DNA from: Campylobacter concisus | GTDB lineage: Bacteria; Campylobacterota; Campylobacteria; Campylobacterales; Campylobacteraceae | Assembly (NCBI RefSeq): GCF_003048375.1 | Contig: NZ_CP021642.1 | Coordinates: 1,682,527 to 1,746,526 of the forward strand | Direction of reading: 5' to 3' | Length of the DNA stretch: 64,000 nt | Shown here: positions 8,607 to 20,126 of the stretch, in pieces | Layout of the letters: the number at the start of each line of letters is the position of its first letter | Position numbering within the stretch: position 1 is the stretch's first letter | Translations under genes and position numbers: made by a program | Notes under the pieces: model-generated | Database searches by the model: none | What the model saw: only the letters and a program-made list of their open reading frames with translations | Told to the model about the DNA's origin: nothing

Positions 8607-9479
8607 TTGCATAATCTAAAAACCATAAACGTCGCTCACTCGCCGGATGCTGACGATATTTTCATGTATGCCGCGGTCAAATTTGGCTGGGTTAGCAGTA
8701 AAAATTTAGCCTTCACATCAAAGGCGCTTGATATAGAAACGCTAAACGAAGAGGCACTAAAAGGCACTTATGAGGCAACAGCGATCAGCTTTGCACTCTA
8801 TCCTAAAATTTGCGATGAATTCGCGCTTTTGCGCTGTGCCGTGAGCTTTGGCAACGGATACGGACCAAAGCTTATCAAGCTAAAAGATAAGCAGTTAAAG
8901 CGAAATTTCAAGGTCGCTCTCTCTGGCAAAAACACGACAAATGCTCTGCTCTTTCGCATAGCCTACCCAGAGGCAAGGATCGTTTATAAAAATTTCTTAG
9001 AGATCGAAAATGCCGTGCTTAGCGGCGAGGTCGATGCTGGCGTGCTCATACATGAAAGTATCTTAAATTTCTCAGACCAGCTCTGCGTAGAGCGCGAAAT
9101 TTGGGACATTTGGAGCGAGCTAAACGGCGAAAATTTACCGCTTCCACTTGGCGGCATGGCGCTTAGACGAAGTCTGCCCATAACCGACGCGATCGAGTGC
9201 GAGAGAGTGCTTAGCGAAGCCGTTAGGATCGCCACTTCGCACAAGCCATTTTTATCTCACATGCTAATGGAGCGAAACCTCATCAGAGTTGGCAAAGAAG
9301 AGCTTAAAACATATCTAAATTTATACGCAAATGACGAGTCTATAAGCATGAACGAAACGCAGCTAAAAGCGCTAAACAAGCTCTATCAAATAGGCTATGA
9401 CAAAGGCTTTTTTGAAAAGCCGATCGACGTAAACGACTACCTAATCCCAACTGAATACAACGAAGTAAGGTTTAGCTGA
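8607..9479 (+). CDS. mqnD: 1,4-dihydroxy-6-naphthoate synthase (futalosine menaquinone pathway)
   Basis: A 290-residue MqnD, which converts cyclic dehypoxanthine futalosine to dihydroxynaphthoate, the naphthoquinone ring of menaquinone. The N-terminal VAHSPDADDIFMYAA, the central SGKNTTNALLFRIAYPEA and the GEVDAGVLIHE segments are characteristic. The start is a TTG at 8607 placed six bases after AAAAAAGGA; no upstream ATG is in frame. The stop overlaps the fliQ start by one base (TGATG). The use of this pathway instead of the classical Men route is typical of Campylobacter and Helicobacter. Confidence 0.93.
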   Translation: MHNLKTINVAHSPDADDIFMYAAVKFGWVSSKNLAFTSKALDIETLNEEALKGTYEATAISFALYPKICDEFALLRCAVSFGNGYGPKLIKLKDKQLKRNFKVALSGKNTTNALLFRIAYPEARIVYKNFLEIENAVLSGEVDAGVLIHESILNFSDQLCVEREIWDIWSELNGENLPLPLGGMALRRSLPITDAIECERVLSEAVRIATSHKPFLSHMLMERNLIRVGKEELKTYLNLYANDESISMNETQLKALNKLYQIGYDKGFFEKPIDVNDYLIPTEYNEVRFS

Positions 9480-9745
9480 TGCAAAGTACGCTTATCTCAC
9501 TTGGAGTTGAAACCTTTAAGATCGCCCTTTATATCAGCCTTCCGATGCTGCTAAGCGGACTAATAGCTGGTCTTATCATCTCCATTTTTCAAGCGACCAC
9601 GCAGATAAACGAAACCACGCTAAGCTTCGTGCCAAAAATTTTACTAGTCGTCGTTGTCATCATATTTTTAATGCCTTGGATGATCTCGATGATGGTTGAA
9701 TTTACCACTCGTATGCTTGAGTTTATACCGGAATTTATCCAGTGA
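9479..9745 (+). CDS. fliQ: Flagellar export apparatus protein
   Basis: An 88-residue protein of normal FliQ length with two membrane helices (about 14-38 and 48-75), beginning MQSTLISLGVETFKIALYIS and containing AGLIISIFQATTQINETTLSF. FliQ forms part of the FliPQR export gate in the flagellar type III secretion core. Here it lies between a menaquinone gene and a peptidoglycan gene, with overlaps of one and four bases, so its expression is tied to housekeeping genes. The same fliQ-murB order occurs in C. jejuni. Confidence 0.96.
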   Translation: MQSTLISLGVETFKIALYISLPMLLSGLIAGLIISIFQATTQINETTLSFVPKILLVVVVIIFLMPWMISMMVEFTTRMLEFIPEFIQ

Positions 9746-10539
9746 CGAGGCTTGTTGATTTTTCTAAATTTACCTCAGTTAGGATAGGCGGCGTGCATGA
9801 AATTTTTGAGGTTGATAGTCTTGAAGATCTAAGCTCGCCTCACTTTTTAGGCACAGTGATGATAGGCGGGGGCAACAACCTTCTTATCTCGCCAAATCCC
9901 CCAAAAATGGCGATGCTTGGCAAGAGCTTTGACTATATAAATTTAGAACGCTTAGGCGATAAAATTTATCTTGAGATAGGTGCTGCGACAAAATCTGCCA
10001 AAATTTATAACTTCTGCAAACAAAACAACATAGCTCACCTTGAGTTTTTAAAAAATATCCCAGGCACTCTTGGCGGACTTATAAAAATGAACGCTGGACT
10101 GCTTAAATTTAGCATAAGCGACAATCTCACGCATGTGCGTCTGGCTCGTGGCTGGGTAAGCAAAGAGGAGATAAGCTTTAGCTACCGCCACAGCGGCATA
10201 GATGAGGCTATTTTGGGAGCTAAATTTGAGCTTTCTAGTGGCTTTGACGCGAGCGTATCTAAAGCTATAAGTGCCAAGAGGGCAAATCAGCCAAAAGGAG
10301 CTAGCTTTGGCAGCTGCTTTGTAAATCCTGAAGGGCACTTTGCAGGGGCGTTGCTGGAGGCAGTTGGACTAAAGGGATACGCTATCGGCGGAGCGAAATT
10401 TAGCAAAGAGCACGCAAATTTTTTGATAAATTTTAACCACGCAAGCTTTGAAGATGCCACTAGCCTTATAAATTTGGCTAGAGCTAGAGTTTTAGAGAAA
10501 TTTGGCGTAGAGCTTAAGACTGAAGTTTGCATTTTATAA
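9742..10539 (+). CDS. murB: UDP-N-acetylenolpyruvoylglucosamine reductase
   Basis: A 265-residue flavoprotein that reduces UDP-GlcNAc-enolpyruvate to UDP-MurNAc in cell wall synthesis. It has the FAD-binding GGGNNLLISPNPP, the IPGTLGGLIKMNAG loop, FSYRHSGIDEAILGAKF and a late GASFGSCFVNPEGHFAGALLE with the catalytic serine and glutamate region. It is the short MurB form found in epsilonproteobacteria. The start is a GTG whose TGA-containing overlap (GTGA) meets the end of fliQ. Confidence 0.95.
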   Translation: MTRLVDFSKFTSVRIGGVHEIFEVDSLEDLSSPHFLGTVMIGGGNNLLISPNPPKMAMLGKSFDYINLERLGDKIYLEIGAATKSAKIYNFCKQNNIAHLEFLKNIPGTLGGLIKMNAGLLKFSISDNLTHVRLARGWVSKEEISFSYRHSGIDEAILGAKFELSSGFDASVSKAISAKRANQPKGASFGSCFVNPEGHFAGALLEAVGLKGYAIGGAKFSKEHANFLINFNHASFEDATSLINLARARVLEKFGVELKTEVCIL

Positions 10540-10547
10540 GGATGATG

Positions 10548-11036
10548 ATGAGTGAGTTTTTAGCAGAAGTTTTAACACTTTCTATTTTGTTTATTATGAT
10601 TGGTTTTTATGCCGTTTATAGGGCTAAAAAGGCGCAAAGCGAGCATGAGAAAAATGTGGCCAGTTATGATAAAAATCTGCTAAATTTTGCTCAAATTTTA
10701 GGTGTGCAAAACTACATCGACCTAGTTAAATTTGATGAAATTTTAGCCCAAGCCTTAAAAGAAAAACTAATTTTTAAATTTAATAAATCTACCTCGCAAG
10801 AGAAATTTATCTCTTTTATAAAAGATGAGAATTTCAAAACCAAACCCCAAATTTCGCAAAATAGTATCGATGAAGCTTTTTTAAACCTTTGCGCAAGCTC
10901 GCTTGTAGAGCCACTAAATCTTGCGATACTAAAAAATGAAGATCAAATTTATGGATTTTTGTTTGAAAAAGAGCAGCTTTTTGCTCTTATTGATAGCGCT
11001 GCACTGCTTGGCGAAAATATTATAATTTGCGAGTAA
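10548..11036 (+). CDS. Membrane-anchored protein of unknown function
   Basis: About 162 residues with one N-terminal membrane helix (about 5-23) followed by a basic, helical cytoplasmic-looking part. No family is recognised. Three consecutive in-frame ATGs (10542, 10545, 10548) follow TAAGGA; the third has the best spacing and gives MSEFLAEVLTLS. A small gene at the same place, between murB and recA, occurs in C. jejuni, so it is probably a conserved member of this cluster. Confidence 0.65.
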   Translation: MSEFLAEVLTLSILFIMIGFYAVYRAKKAQSEHEKNVASYDKNLLNFAQILGVQNYIDLVKFDEILAQALKEKLIFKFNKSTSQEKFISFIKDENFKTKPQISQNSIDEAFLNLCASSLVEPLNLAILKNEDQIYGFLFEKEQLFALIDSAALLGENIIICE

Positions 11037-11098
11037 ATCAAGTAAAATTCATCTCTTTTTAGATAAAATCAAGCCAAATTTCAACTATAAGGTAAAAA

Positions 11099-13733
<2,635 letters not shown>

Positions 13734-13738
13734 GAACG

Positions 13739-14599
13739 ATGAAGAAAATTTGGTTAGTTTTATCTATCTTGACTGCGAGCTTATGCGCCAGAGAAAACCC
13801 ATTTATGCCTATTAGCGAGCTAAACACAAGCGTTATGACGACAAACGTCATCGAAAAATATGACAGCTTCAACTCGCTCTCGTTTAAATTCCCAAGCGAT
13901 GCGATGCTACTACTTGATGTCACCATAAGATACAGAGCAAATGACGGCAGTATAAAAGAAAAAAGACTAACTGATATAAACAAAACTATCGACTGGAACG
14001 ATGAATTTGCCCTAAGCAAGATGAAAAATCCAGAACCAGTCGCAGCCAAAAAACTAGACGTTTCTGTCACGATGGCGGAGGTGCCAGCTCAAAAGGTTAG
14101 CACGCCGGTGATAATAGAAAAAAATGAGACTAAAATTTCAAACAAAGATAGAAATAAAACCTCAGACGTACCAACTCCAAACGTCGTAGTGATCGACCTT
14201 GGCACAAAAAAAGCAAAAGAGCCAGCTAAGCCTGAGCAAAAGGTAGTCGAAGTAAAGATCGAGCCAGCCTCAAAGCCTATTCAAGAGATAAAAAGCAGCG
14301 AAAAAGAGATTAAATTCTTAGGATTTGTGAGCTTTTTAACACATGAAAAAGAGCTAAATATCGTCACAAAAGCTAAAAATTTAAAGCACTTTGCTTACGA
14401 GAAAAACAAGATCGTGCTTGACTTTGCAAAACCTCCAAGAAGCTTTAAAACTAGAAATTTAAAGCTTGAAAACGAGACATTTAAAAACGTCATAATCGGC
14501 TGGCATGATAAGTATTTCAGAGTGGTTTTAGAGCTTGACAAGATGCATAAATATAAGCTTGAAACCGCTGAAAATGGATATGTGCTTAAGCTTTTATAG
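13739..14599 (+). CDS. AMIN-domain periplasmic protein, probable N-glycoprotein
   Basis: A 286-residue secreted protein with a signal peptide (about 1-17, ending SLCA), a Lys/Pro/Glu-rich linker (about 100-190) and a C-terminal AMIN-like domain (about 192-286). AMIN domains bind peptidoglycan-linked partners. Four extended sequons of the type D/E-X-N-X-S/T are present: E27-L-N29-T-S, D79-I-N81-K-T, E127-K-N129-E-T and D137-R-N139-K-T. The gene position (recA-eno-x-this) matches C. jejuni Cj1670c (CgpA), a known Pgl glycoprotein, so it is probably its orthologue. Confidence 0.78.
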   Translation: MKKIWLVLSILTASLCARENPFMPISELNTSVMTTNVIEKYDSFNSLSFKFPSDAMLLLDVTIRYRANDGSIKEKRLTDINKTIDWNDEFALSKMKNPEPVAAKKLDVSVTMAEVPAQKVSTPVIIEKNETKISNKDRNKTSDVPTPNVVVIDLGTKKAKEPAKPEQKVVEVKIEPASKPIQEIKSSEKEIKFLGFVSFLTHEKELNIVTKAKNLKHFAYEKNKIVLDFAKPPRSFKTRNLKLENETFKNVIIGWHDKYFRVVLELDKMHKYKLETAENGYVLKLL

Positions 14600-14650
14600 T
14601 TTTTGATATTTGTAATTTAAGCCTGCTGTTTTTAAATTTCTCTTGGCTGT

Positions 14651-14782
14651 AACCAAAAAAGGCTTAAACTAGCGCAAGAAGCTTTTAGGCACACTAGCTT
14701 AAATACCTCGTGAATTTACACGCACTTTGATAGCGACAAGCTAAAACTTGCCGCCAAAGTGGCTGAGGATCTGGCAAACTAG
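14651..14782 (+). pseudogene. xerH: Remnant of the XerH tyrosine recombinase C terminus
   Basis: One frame encodes NKKRLKLAQEAFRHTSLNTS, then a TGA, then IYTHFDSDKLKLAAKVAEDL and a final AN-stop. This reproduces the end of the Campylobacter XerH recombinase, in which the LGH-x-SLNTS segment precedes the catalytic tyrosine (here Y in IYTHF). The Arg codon before the active-site region reads TGA, and the LG of LGH reads FR, each explained by a single transition. The rest of the gene is absent upstream. XerH resolves chromosome dimers at dif, so an intact copy must exist elsewhere. Confidence 0.72.
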
Positions 14783-15021
14783 GGCACTCAAAGATAGAGC
14801 AAACTAGCAATACTATTTAACCCATACAAATTTAAAAACGCTGTTTGAAATACCAGCTAGCACACTTCAGATGATATTAAATTTAAGCCATGCAAATTTA
14901 AAACATTAAATTTAACTATGAAACTCTCTATAAATATGTGAGAATTTTTAGCTTGCAGGCAGCCTAAAAGCTTGCCCTGCATATAAATTTACGCTGCAAG
15001 ACAAAAGCTCTCACGAAAATG
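14783..15021. other. Intergenic DNA without a recognisable gene
   Basis: This AT-rich stretch between the xerH remnant and the ttrA terminator has stops in all frames. An imperfect inverted repeat (about 14942-14960 against 14999-15016, 15 of 19 positions paired) is the only structure seen. It may be further decayed recombinase-locus DNA. Confidence 0.4.
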
Positions 15022-15059
15022 AAATTTGGCAAGCAAATTTTACTCTGCTCGCCAAATTT
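15022..15059 (-). terminator. Hairpin terminator after ttrA
   Basis: A 14-base stem with one mismatch (15022-15035 against 15046-15059; arm word AAATTTGGC) encloses a 10-base loop. It lies 8 bases past the ttrA stop. The T-run after it is weak. Confidence 0.6.
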
Positions 15060-15067
15060 ATATCAAA

Positions 15068-18058
15068 CTAGCTGATCTTTCTTATCTTCGCAGGAAGTGC
15101 TTGTCTAGCGCAAGTACCAACCAGCCAGTCATTTAGGCTAAATTCGCCATTTCTTTTTGGATCAAGAAGTCCAAGCTTGTTGTGATTGACCCCTTTTTCT
15201 AAATTTGCTATCCCAAAAGCTGGCTTTCCATCGACGATGTGCATTCTTATACCAAACTCATCATGGCCAAATCCATGCTCTATGCTGATAACTCCGCTAG
15301 CAACGCCGTCAGTTATAAACGCCTCGCCAACCTGCGCTCCATAAGGCGTAGTCACTTTGACCTTATCGCCTGAGCGAATGCCCTGCTCGCTCGCCACATC
15401 TGGCGCCATCCTTATGAAGTTGCTAGGATGCACAGCTCTTAGTCTTGGGCTAACAAATGTGTAGAAGTGCTGGATATTTGACTTTCTTGAGCTTACTGTG
15501 TATTTCCACTCAGAGCGTGGGAAAAATTTCTCAAGCGGCGTGCCGTCACTCGCGACTGGTAGCATCAGGCTTGGCACTCCTGGCATATATTCGCCCGTTA
15601 CCGAGTGTCTGTGTCCGCCAAGTGGCTCATAGTAGATCGAAGCTGGCGTAGGCGCTGGCACTTTTACGGTTGCTTTATCGCCCTTGTATGCGCTCTCGTA
15701 GCTATCATATCTGCCGCCTTTTGCTAGCACGTGTGCTACTTTTGGCCTCTCTTCGTCTTTTAGATAAGGATCAAGCTTTGTCATCACTCTTGATATCTTA
15801 CTAAGCTTTTTATCCTCGTCACTTATATCTTTCACACCCTCGCCGTCAAAGGCCAAATTTGCCAGTGCAGCCGCGTAATACTGCTCTTTTACGTCAAGGT
15901 CCATGAAATTTCCGTCTTTGTCTTTGAAGGCATTTTTGCCAAAGCCTTTTAGTCCAAGTCTCTTTGCTACGGCTATATAAAACGCCTCAACGTCGATCAC
16001 GCCGCCATTTTTATCCTTTGCTTGCTTTGAGCTAACGGCTGGATAGCGCACGACTGAAGTTTTAGCGATCGTTCCCCAAAGAGAGTTTGGAAGCGCCCAG
16101 TTTTCTAAATTTACCCCATCTGGCACGATGTAGTCAGCATAGGCGTTTGTCTCGTTCATAAAGGCGTCGATACCTACAAAAAGTGGTAAATTTTTACTAT
16201 CTTTTAGTGCGTCCAAAACTGCTCTTTCAAGTCCCGCTTGGCCGTAAAGTACGTTTGTCATGTAGTTTATGAAAACTTTTACTTTGTATGGATAGCCAGC
16301 CTTGTGGCTTGTAAGAGTTTCGTTTACAAGTGGCATAGAGATAGGATACCATGGCTGAGTTGATGGATAGCCGCTGCCGCCAGCTGCTACTTTGCGCTTA
16401 TACTCAGAGCTTGTTTCGTAGTATTTGCCTGATCTTGATAAATTTAGACCATTTGGCTTATAAGCACCCTCAAAGCTCTCAAGGTCATATCTGCCCTTTA
16501 AAAACTCGTGTGTGCCGGCACTTGCATTGACATTGCCGCCTTTATAGCCATAAGTGCCCATTAGCGTATTTAGACAAAGGATCGCATAAGTAGTCATACC
16601 AGCTTGCGTATGCATCATACCGCCATGCACGTTTGTGCTCACCTGTCTGCCATTTTTGGTGAAATTTTCGCAAAGCCAGATGATATCTTCAACGCTAACA
16701 CCGCAAATTTTTGAGTACTCATCTAGGCTGTGCTTATAAGCTGACTCTTTTAAAAGCTGCATTGAGCTTTTTACCTCGACTTTTTTGCCGTCTATTAAAA
16801 TTTTACCTTTGTAGTAGAGCTTGGCTGGTTCATTTACCTTGTAGCTTTGTATCTTGCCATCTTGCGAGCAGACCTGCCACTCGTTATTGATAAGTGCAAA
16901 TTTGCCGTAGTCTTTGTGGCCTTTTTCGGTGATGACTAGATGTGTGGCGTTGCACCAGTGTATCTCGCCTGCAAGTTTTGCTTGGTCTAAATTTGGCTGA
17001 ACAAGGTAGTTTGTGGCGTATTTTTCATTTTCTATGATCCAGCGTATCATCGCCATGGCTAGAGCTGAGTCGGTGCCTGGCTTTATCGCTATCCAGCGGC
17101 CTTTGTCTGAAGAGGCGTATTTTACAGCATTTGTAACGCTTGGGTCGACCACTGCGTAGCTAAAGTCATCTCTAGTGCCTCTTGCGTAAGAGAGCATTTT
17201 TGCCTGTTTTTGGAAAGGGTTGCCACCATTTGACGGCGAAGTGCCCCAGTAGATAACAAATTTAGAGTTTTCATAGTCTGGTTTTGTGTGTGCAAAGCCC
17301 TTTGCGTTGTGTGCGATCTTGCCGCCAACCCTAAAGCCACCACCGCAAATTCCGCCGTGTGAGTAGTGATTGATAGTGCCAAATGACTTTTTGACAAAGC
17401 GATCAACGATGTCTGAGCGTCCGTCATATAGGTAAAAGCTTAAAAGTTGGTTGCGCTTAGTGCCGTACTCTGGATTTTCGCTGTCTATTAGCTCGTCGCT
17501 ATATATCGCTCTTAGTCCGTCCACGTGTCCCTCACCAAAGAGATCTCCGCCCTCTACTACCTCTTCTACTAGCTGTTCAAAGCTTATGCTCTTCCACTTA
17601 CCTTCTCCTCTTTTGCCAACTCTTTTTAGTGGCGTCAGTATCCTTGCGGGCGAGTCTATCATCTCAGGTAATATCGCTCCTCTAGCGCAAACTGTGGCTC
17701 GCTTTTCATCTTCGCCGCTTAGTGTTGTGGCAAGTAGTGCGTCGTTTATCGATGTGTCAAAATTTGCCCAGTGTACGTTTGAGAGTGGGTGGTATGGGTT
17801 TCCGCTACATCTTAAAACGCGGTCGTTTTTGTCATCTACGTGAAGTCTTATGCCACACTTCGTTGTACAGCCGTGACACATAGAAAAGACAACGCTATGT
17901 CCGTCGTTAAGTGAAATTTTGCCGTCTTTTACGCTAAATTCAGGCTCTAGCGAGTTTGACTGCGGTTTGTAGTCGTCTTTCTCGCCATCTGCTAGCACAG
18001 CGCTCGCGGTTAGTGTTGAGAGTACAGCTGATCTTTTTAAAAATTCTCTTCTTTGCAT
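15068..18058 (-). CDS. ttrA: Tetrathionate reductase-type molybdopterin catalytic subunit
   Basis: A 996-residue Tat-exported enzyme of the DMSO reductase family. The twin-arginine signal is MQRREFLKRSAVLSTLTASA. One [4Fe-4S] site is formed by C61, C64, C68 and C124; the last cysteine follows a long insertion. The motif SHGGICGGG (C238) is the probable molybdenum ligand. Length near 1000 residues and the TtrB-type partner point to the tetrathionate reductase group, which reduces tetrathionate to thiosulfate in the periplasm. Selenate- or arsenate-type relatives are possible. AGGAG precedes the ATG. No membrane subunit gene follows. Confidence 0.78.
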   Translation of the reverse strand: MQRREFLKRSAVLSTLTASAVLADGEKDDYKPQSNSLEPEFSVKDGKISLNDGHSVVFSMCHGCTTKCGIRLHVDDKNDRVLRCSGNPYHPLSNVHWANFDTSINDALLATTLSGEDEKRATVCARGAILPEMIDSPARILTPLKRVGKRGEGKWKSISFEQLVEEVVEGGDLFGEGHVDGLRAIYSDELIDSENPEYGTKRNQLLSFYLYDGRSDIVDRFVKKSFGTINHYSHGGICGGGFRVGGKIAHNAKGFAHTKPDYENSKFVIYWGTSPSNGGNPFQKQAKMLSYARGTRDDFSYAVVDPSVTNAVKYASSDKGRWIAIKPGTDSALAMAMIRWIIENEKYATNYLVQPNLDQAKLAGEIHWCNATHLVITEKGHKDYGKFALINNEWQVCSQDGKIQSYKVNEPAKLYYKGKILIDGKKVEVKSSMQLLKESAYKHSLDEYSKICGVSVEDIIWLCENFTKNGRQVSTNVHGGMMHTQAGMTTYAILCLNTLMGTYGYKGGNVNASAGTHEFLKGRYDLESFEGAYKPNGLNLSRSGKYYETSSEYKRKVAAGGSGYPSTQPWYPISMPLVNETLTSHKAGYPYKVKVFINYMTNVLYGQAGLERAVLDALKDSKNLPLFVGIDAFMNETNAYADYIVPDGVNLENWALPNSLWGTIAKTSVVRYPAVSSKQAKDKNGGVIDVEAFYIAVAKRLGLKGFGKNAFKDKDGNFMDLDVKEQYYAAALANLAFDGEGVKDISDEDKKLSKISRVMTKLDPYLKDEERPKVAHVLAKGGRYDSYESAYKGDKATVKVPAPTPASIYYEPLGGHRHSVTGEYMPGVPSLMLPVASDGTPLEKFFPRSEWKYTVSSRKSNIQHFYTFVSPRLRAVHPSNFIRMAPDVASEQGIRSGDKVKVTTPYGAQVGEAFITDGVASGVISIEHGFGHDEFGIRMHIVDGKPAFGIANLEKGVNHNKLGLLDPKRNGEFSLNDWLVGTCARQALPAKIRKIS

Positions 18059-18071
18059 TACTTGTCTCCTT

Positions 18072-18809
18072 TTACTGTGCTATCTCTTCGCTCCAGCTGA
18101 TAACCTTTTTATATCCATTATCAAGCTCGAGTTTCTTATCGTTTTTAGCCAAAATTTCGCTAACACCGTGGTAGAACACCTGTGGATTTGTATTTTTAGG
18201 GCTATCTATGACCATAGTCTCGTGTGTGGCTAGAAATTTTCTGATATTTGAGTTAGGATCGTTAAGATCGCCTATTATACGGCTACCGCCCACACAGCTT
18301 TCTATACATGCTGGCTGAAGTCCCGCTCTTAGTCTGTGGTCGCAGAAGGTGCATTTATCGGCCTTATAGGTATGCAAGCTAAGATATCTTGCATGATATG
18401 GACAGGCCTCCACGCAAAGCGCACAGCCTATGCACTCCTTTGTGTCGATCTTTACGATGCCGTTGCTTCTTTGATAGCTTGCACCAGTTGGACAAACGTC
18501 GATACAGGCTGGTTTGTTGCAGTGGTTGCAAAGTCTTGGAAGTGACGCAATGACCGCCATTTTACCGCTTTTATCTTTTGCCTCGTACTCAGAAACGATG
18601 GTCCTAAAAGCACCTGGTTGAACGTCGTTTTCCAACATACAGCTCATAGTACATGACTGACAGCCAACACATCTTGTTAGATCTATCGCCATGCCGTAGC
18701 GAACGCCACTACCGCCAAAGTCCTTTGGTGCTGCCTTTAGCGCAGTCGTAGCGAAAAACAGTCCTGCAGCTGTGATGAAGCTGCGACGAGAGTTTAGGGT
18801 CTGTTGCAT
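18072..18809 (-). CDS. ttrB: Tetrathionate reductase-type iron-sulfur subunit
   Basis: A 245-residue ferredoxin-like subunit with a Tat signal (SRRSFITAAGLFF) and four cysteine clusters: CVGCQSCTMSC, CNHCNKPACIDVC, CIGCALCVEAC and CTFC...C. The run LPRLCNHCNKPAC and CIESCVGGSRIIGDLNDPNS closely follows TtrB of Salmonella as I remember it. It passes electrons to TtrA. The start is the ATG at 18809 (AGGAG eight bases before); a longer open frame to 18893 lacks a ribosome site and would bury the signal peptide. It leads the operon, 13 bases before ttrA. Confidence 0.85.
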   Translation of the reverse strand: MQQTLNSRRSFITAAGLFFATTALKAAPKDFGGSGVRYGMAIDLTRCVGCQSCTMSCMLENDVQPGAFRTIVSEYEAKDKSGKMAVIASLPRLCNHCNKPACIDVCPTGASYQRSNGIVKIDTKECIGCALCVEACPYHARYLSLHTYKADKCTFCDHRLRAGLQPACIESCVGGSRIIGDLNDPNSNIRKFLATHETMVIDSPKNTNPQVFYHGVSEILAKNDKKLELDNGYKKVISWSEEIAQ

Positions 18810-18959
18810 AAGAAATTCTCCTTTCTTTTTAGAAGTTTTTCTTATTTTAACATAGTAAATTTTTTTTCTAAAGTTTATTTTATATTTTTGCAAAATGTAT
18901 TAAATTTTGAGAATTTTTGTAGCACTTTGTGAGTAAAATTTGAAGTTAAATTTTGGGAG

Positions 18960-18990
18960 AAAAAGATAGAAATTTAGCTTCTATCTTTTT
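18960..18990 (-). terminator. Terminator after the glycerate kinase gene
   Basis: Perfect 12-base arms AAAAAGATAGAA and TTCTATCTTTTT around a 7-base loop. The A/T runs at both sides make it a good bidirectional intrinsic terminator. It lies 6 bases beyond the kinase stop. Confidence 0.8.
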
Positions 18991-18995
18991 TAAAT

Positions 18996-20126
18996 TTATA
19001 CTTTGTGATTTAGCATATAAAGGCGGATGACTTGCTCGGCGGTCATCTTTAAATTTCTAATGGCATTATCTTTTCGCATAGCTTCTTCAAGGCTCATTGG
19101 CTCATTTAGTATGCAAAAATACGCATCGATGCCGTGCTTATGGCAGTCTTTGGCGCACCTTTGCACGCTTCCAGCAAGCGCGATGACTGGCTTATGATGC
19201 CTCTTAGCTATCTTTGCCACGCCTGTTGGGGTCTTGCCCATGGTGCTTTGAAAGTCCATGCGACCCTCGCCAGTGATTACTAGATCAGCCTTTTTGATCT
19301 CATCTTCAAGTGCGATGGTCTGCGTGATGATCTCGATACCGGGCCTAAGCTTTGCGCCCAAAAATGCCACAAAAGCAAAGCCAAGTCCGCCAGCTGCTCC
19401 AGCGCCCTTTTGCGTGTGAAATTTAGTGCCATTTTTCTCTTTTACAAGCCCTGCAAAGTGCTTTAGCCCATCATCAAGCTGCTTTACCATGCGTCCATTT
19501 GCGCCCTTTTGTGGGGCATAGACGTAGGCTGCACCCTTTTGTCCGTAGAGTGGATTATCCACGTCACAGGCTACTAGAAATTCGCACTCTTTTAGCTCTT
19601 TTATAGCCTCTTCATCTGAAAATTCGCAAATTTGAGCTAGATCTTCACCTTTACCCTCAAGCAAAGAGCCGTTTTTATCATAAAATTTAAAGCCAAGAGC
19701 GCTTAGCATACCTATGCCAGCGTCATTTGTCGCACTTCCACCAATACCTATGATAAATTTCCTAGCACCCTTGCTAATGGCATCTTTTATCATCTGGCCA
19801 AAGCCAAATGTGCTAGTTTTCATAGGATTGCGCTCGCTAGCATTTATAAGAGTAAGACCAGAAGCACTAGACATCTCAAGTATGGCAAGGTCATCTTTTA
19901 GAGCATATCTAGCTAAAATTTCAGTCCCAAGTGGGTTTTTGACGATGGTATCTATAAATTTAGCATCAAGTGCGTCAGCCATAGCCTCCACGCTACCCTC
20001 ACCGCCATCAGCTACTGGCTTTACGACGACATCGCAAAACTCTTCAAGGGCTTCTTTTATAGCAAGGCCCGCCTCAAGCGAGCTTAGCGAGCCTTTTAAT
20101 GAATCTATCGCAACCAAAATTCTCAT
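18996..20126 (-). CDS. garK: Glycerate kinase (GarK type)
   Basis: A 376-residue kinase that phosphorylates glycerate, feeding it to lower glycolysis and so to enolase. Family marks are the N terminus VAIDSLKGSLSSLEAG, KPVADGGEGSVEAM, the GIGGSATNDAGIGMLSALGF loop, KGAGAAGGLGFAF and VITGEGRMDFQSTMGKTP. Length is normal. It overlaps the upstream permease gene by four bases, which strongly suggests that glycerate is the imported substrate. Confidence 0.93.
   Translation of the reverse strand: MRILVAIDSLKGSLSSLEAGLAIKEALEEFCDVVVKPVADGGEGSVEAMADALDAKFIDTIVKNPLGTEILARYALKDDLAILEMSSASGLTLINASERNPMKTSTFGFGQMIKDAISKGARKFIIGIGGSATNDAGIGMLSALGFKFYDKNGSLLEGKGEDLAQICEFSDEEAIKELKECEFLVACDVDNPLYGQKGAAYVYAPQKGANGRMVKQLDDGLKHFAGLVKEKNGTKFHTQKGAGAAGGLGFAFVAFLGAKLRPGIEIITQTIALEDEIKKADLVITGEGRMDFQSTMGKTPTGVAKIAKRHHKPVIALAGSVQRCAKDCHKHGIDAYFCILNEPMSLEEAMRKDNAIRNLKMTAEQVIRLYMLNHKV

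Noticed and set aside
18810-18893. 28-residue N-terminal extension of the TtrB-like protein
   Set aside because: It has no ribosome binding site and would place a lysine-rich segment before the Tat signal; the ATG at 18809 has AGGAG.
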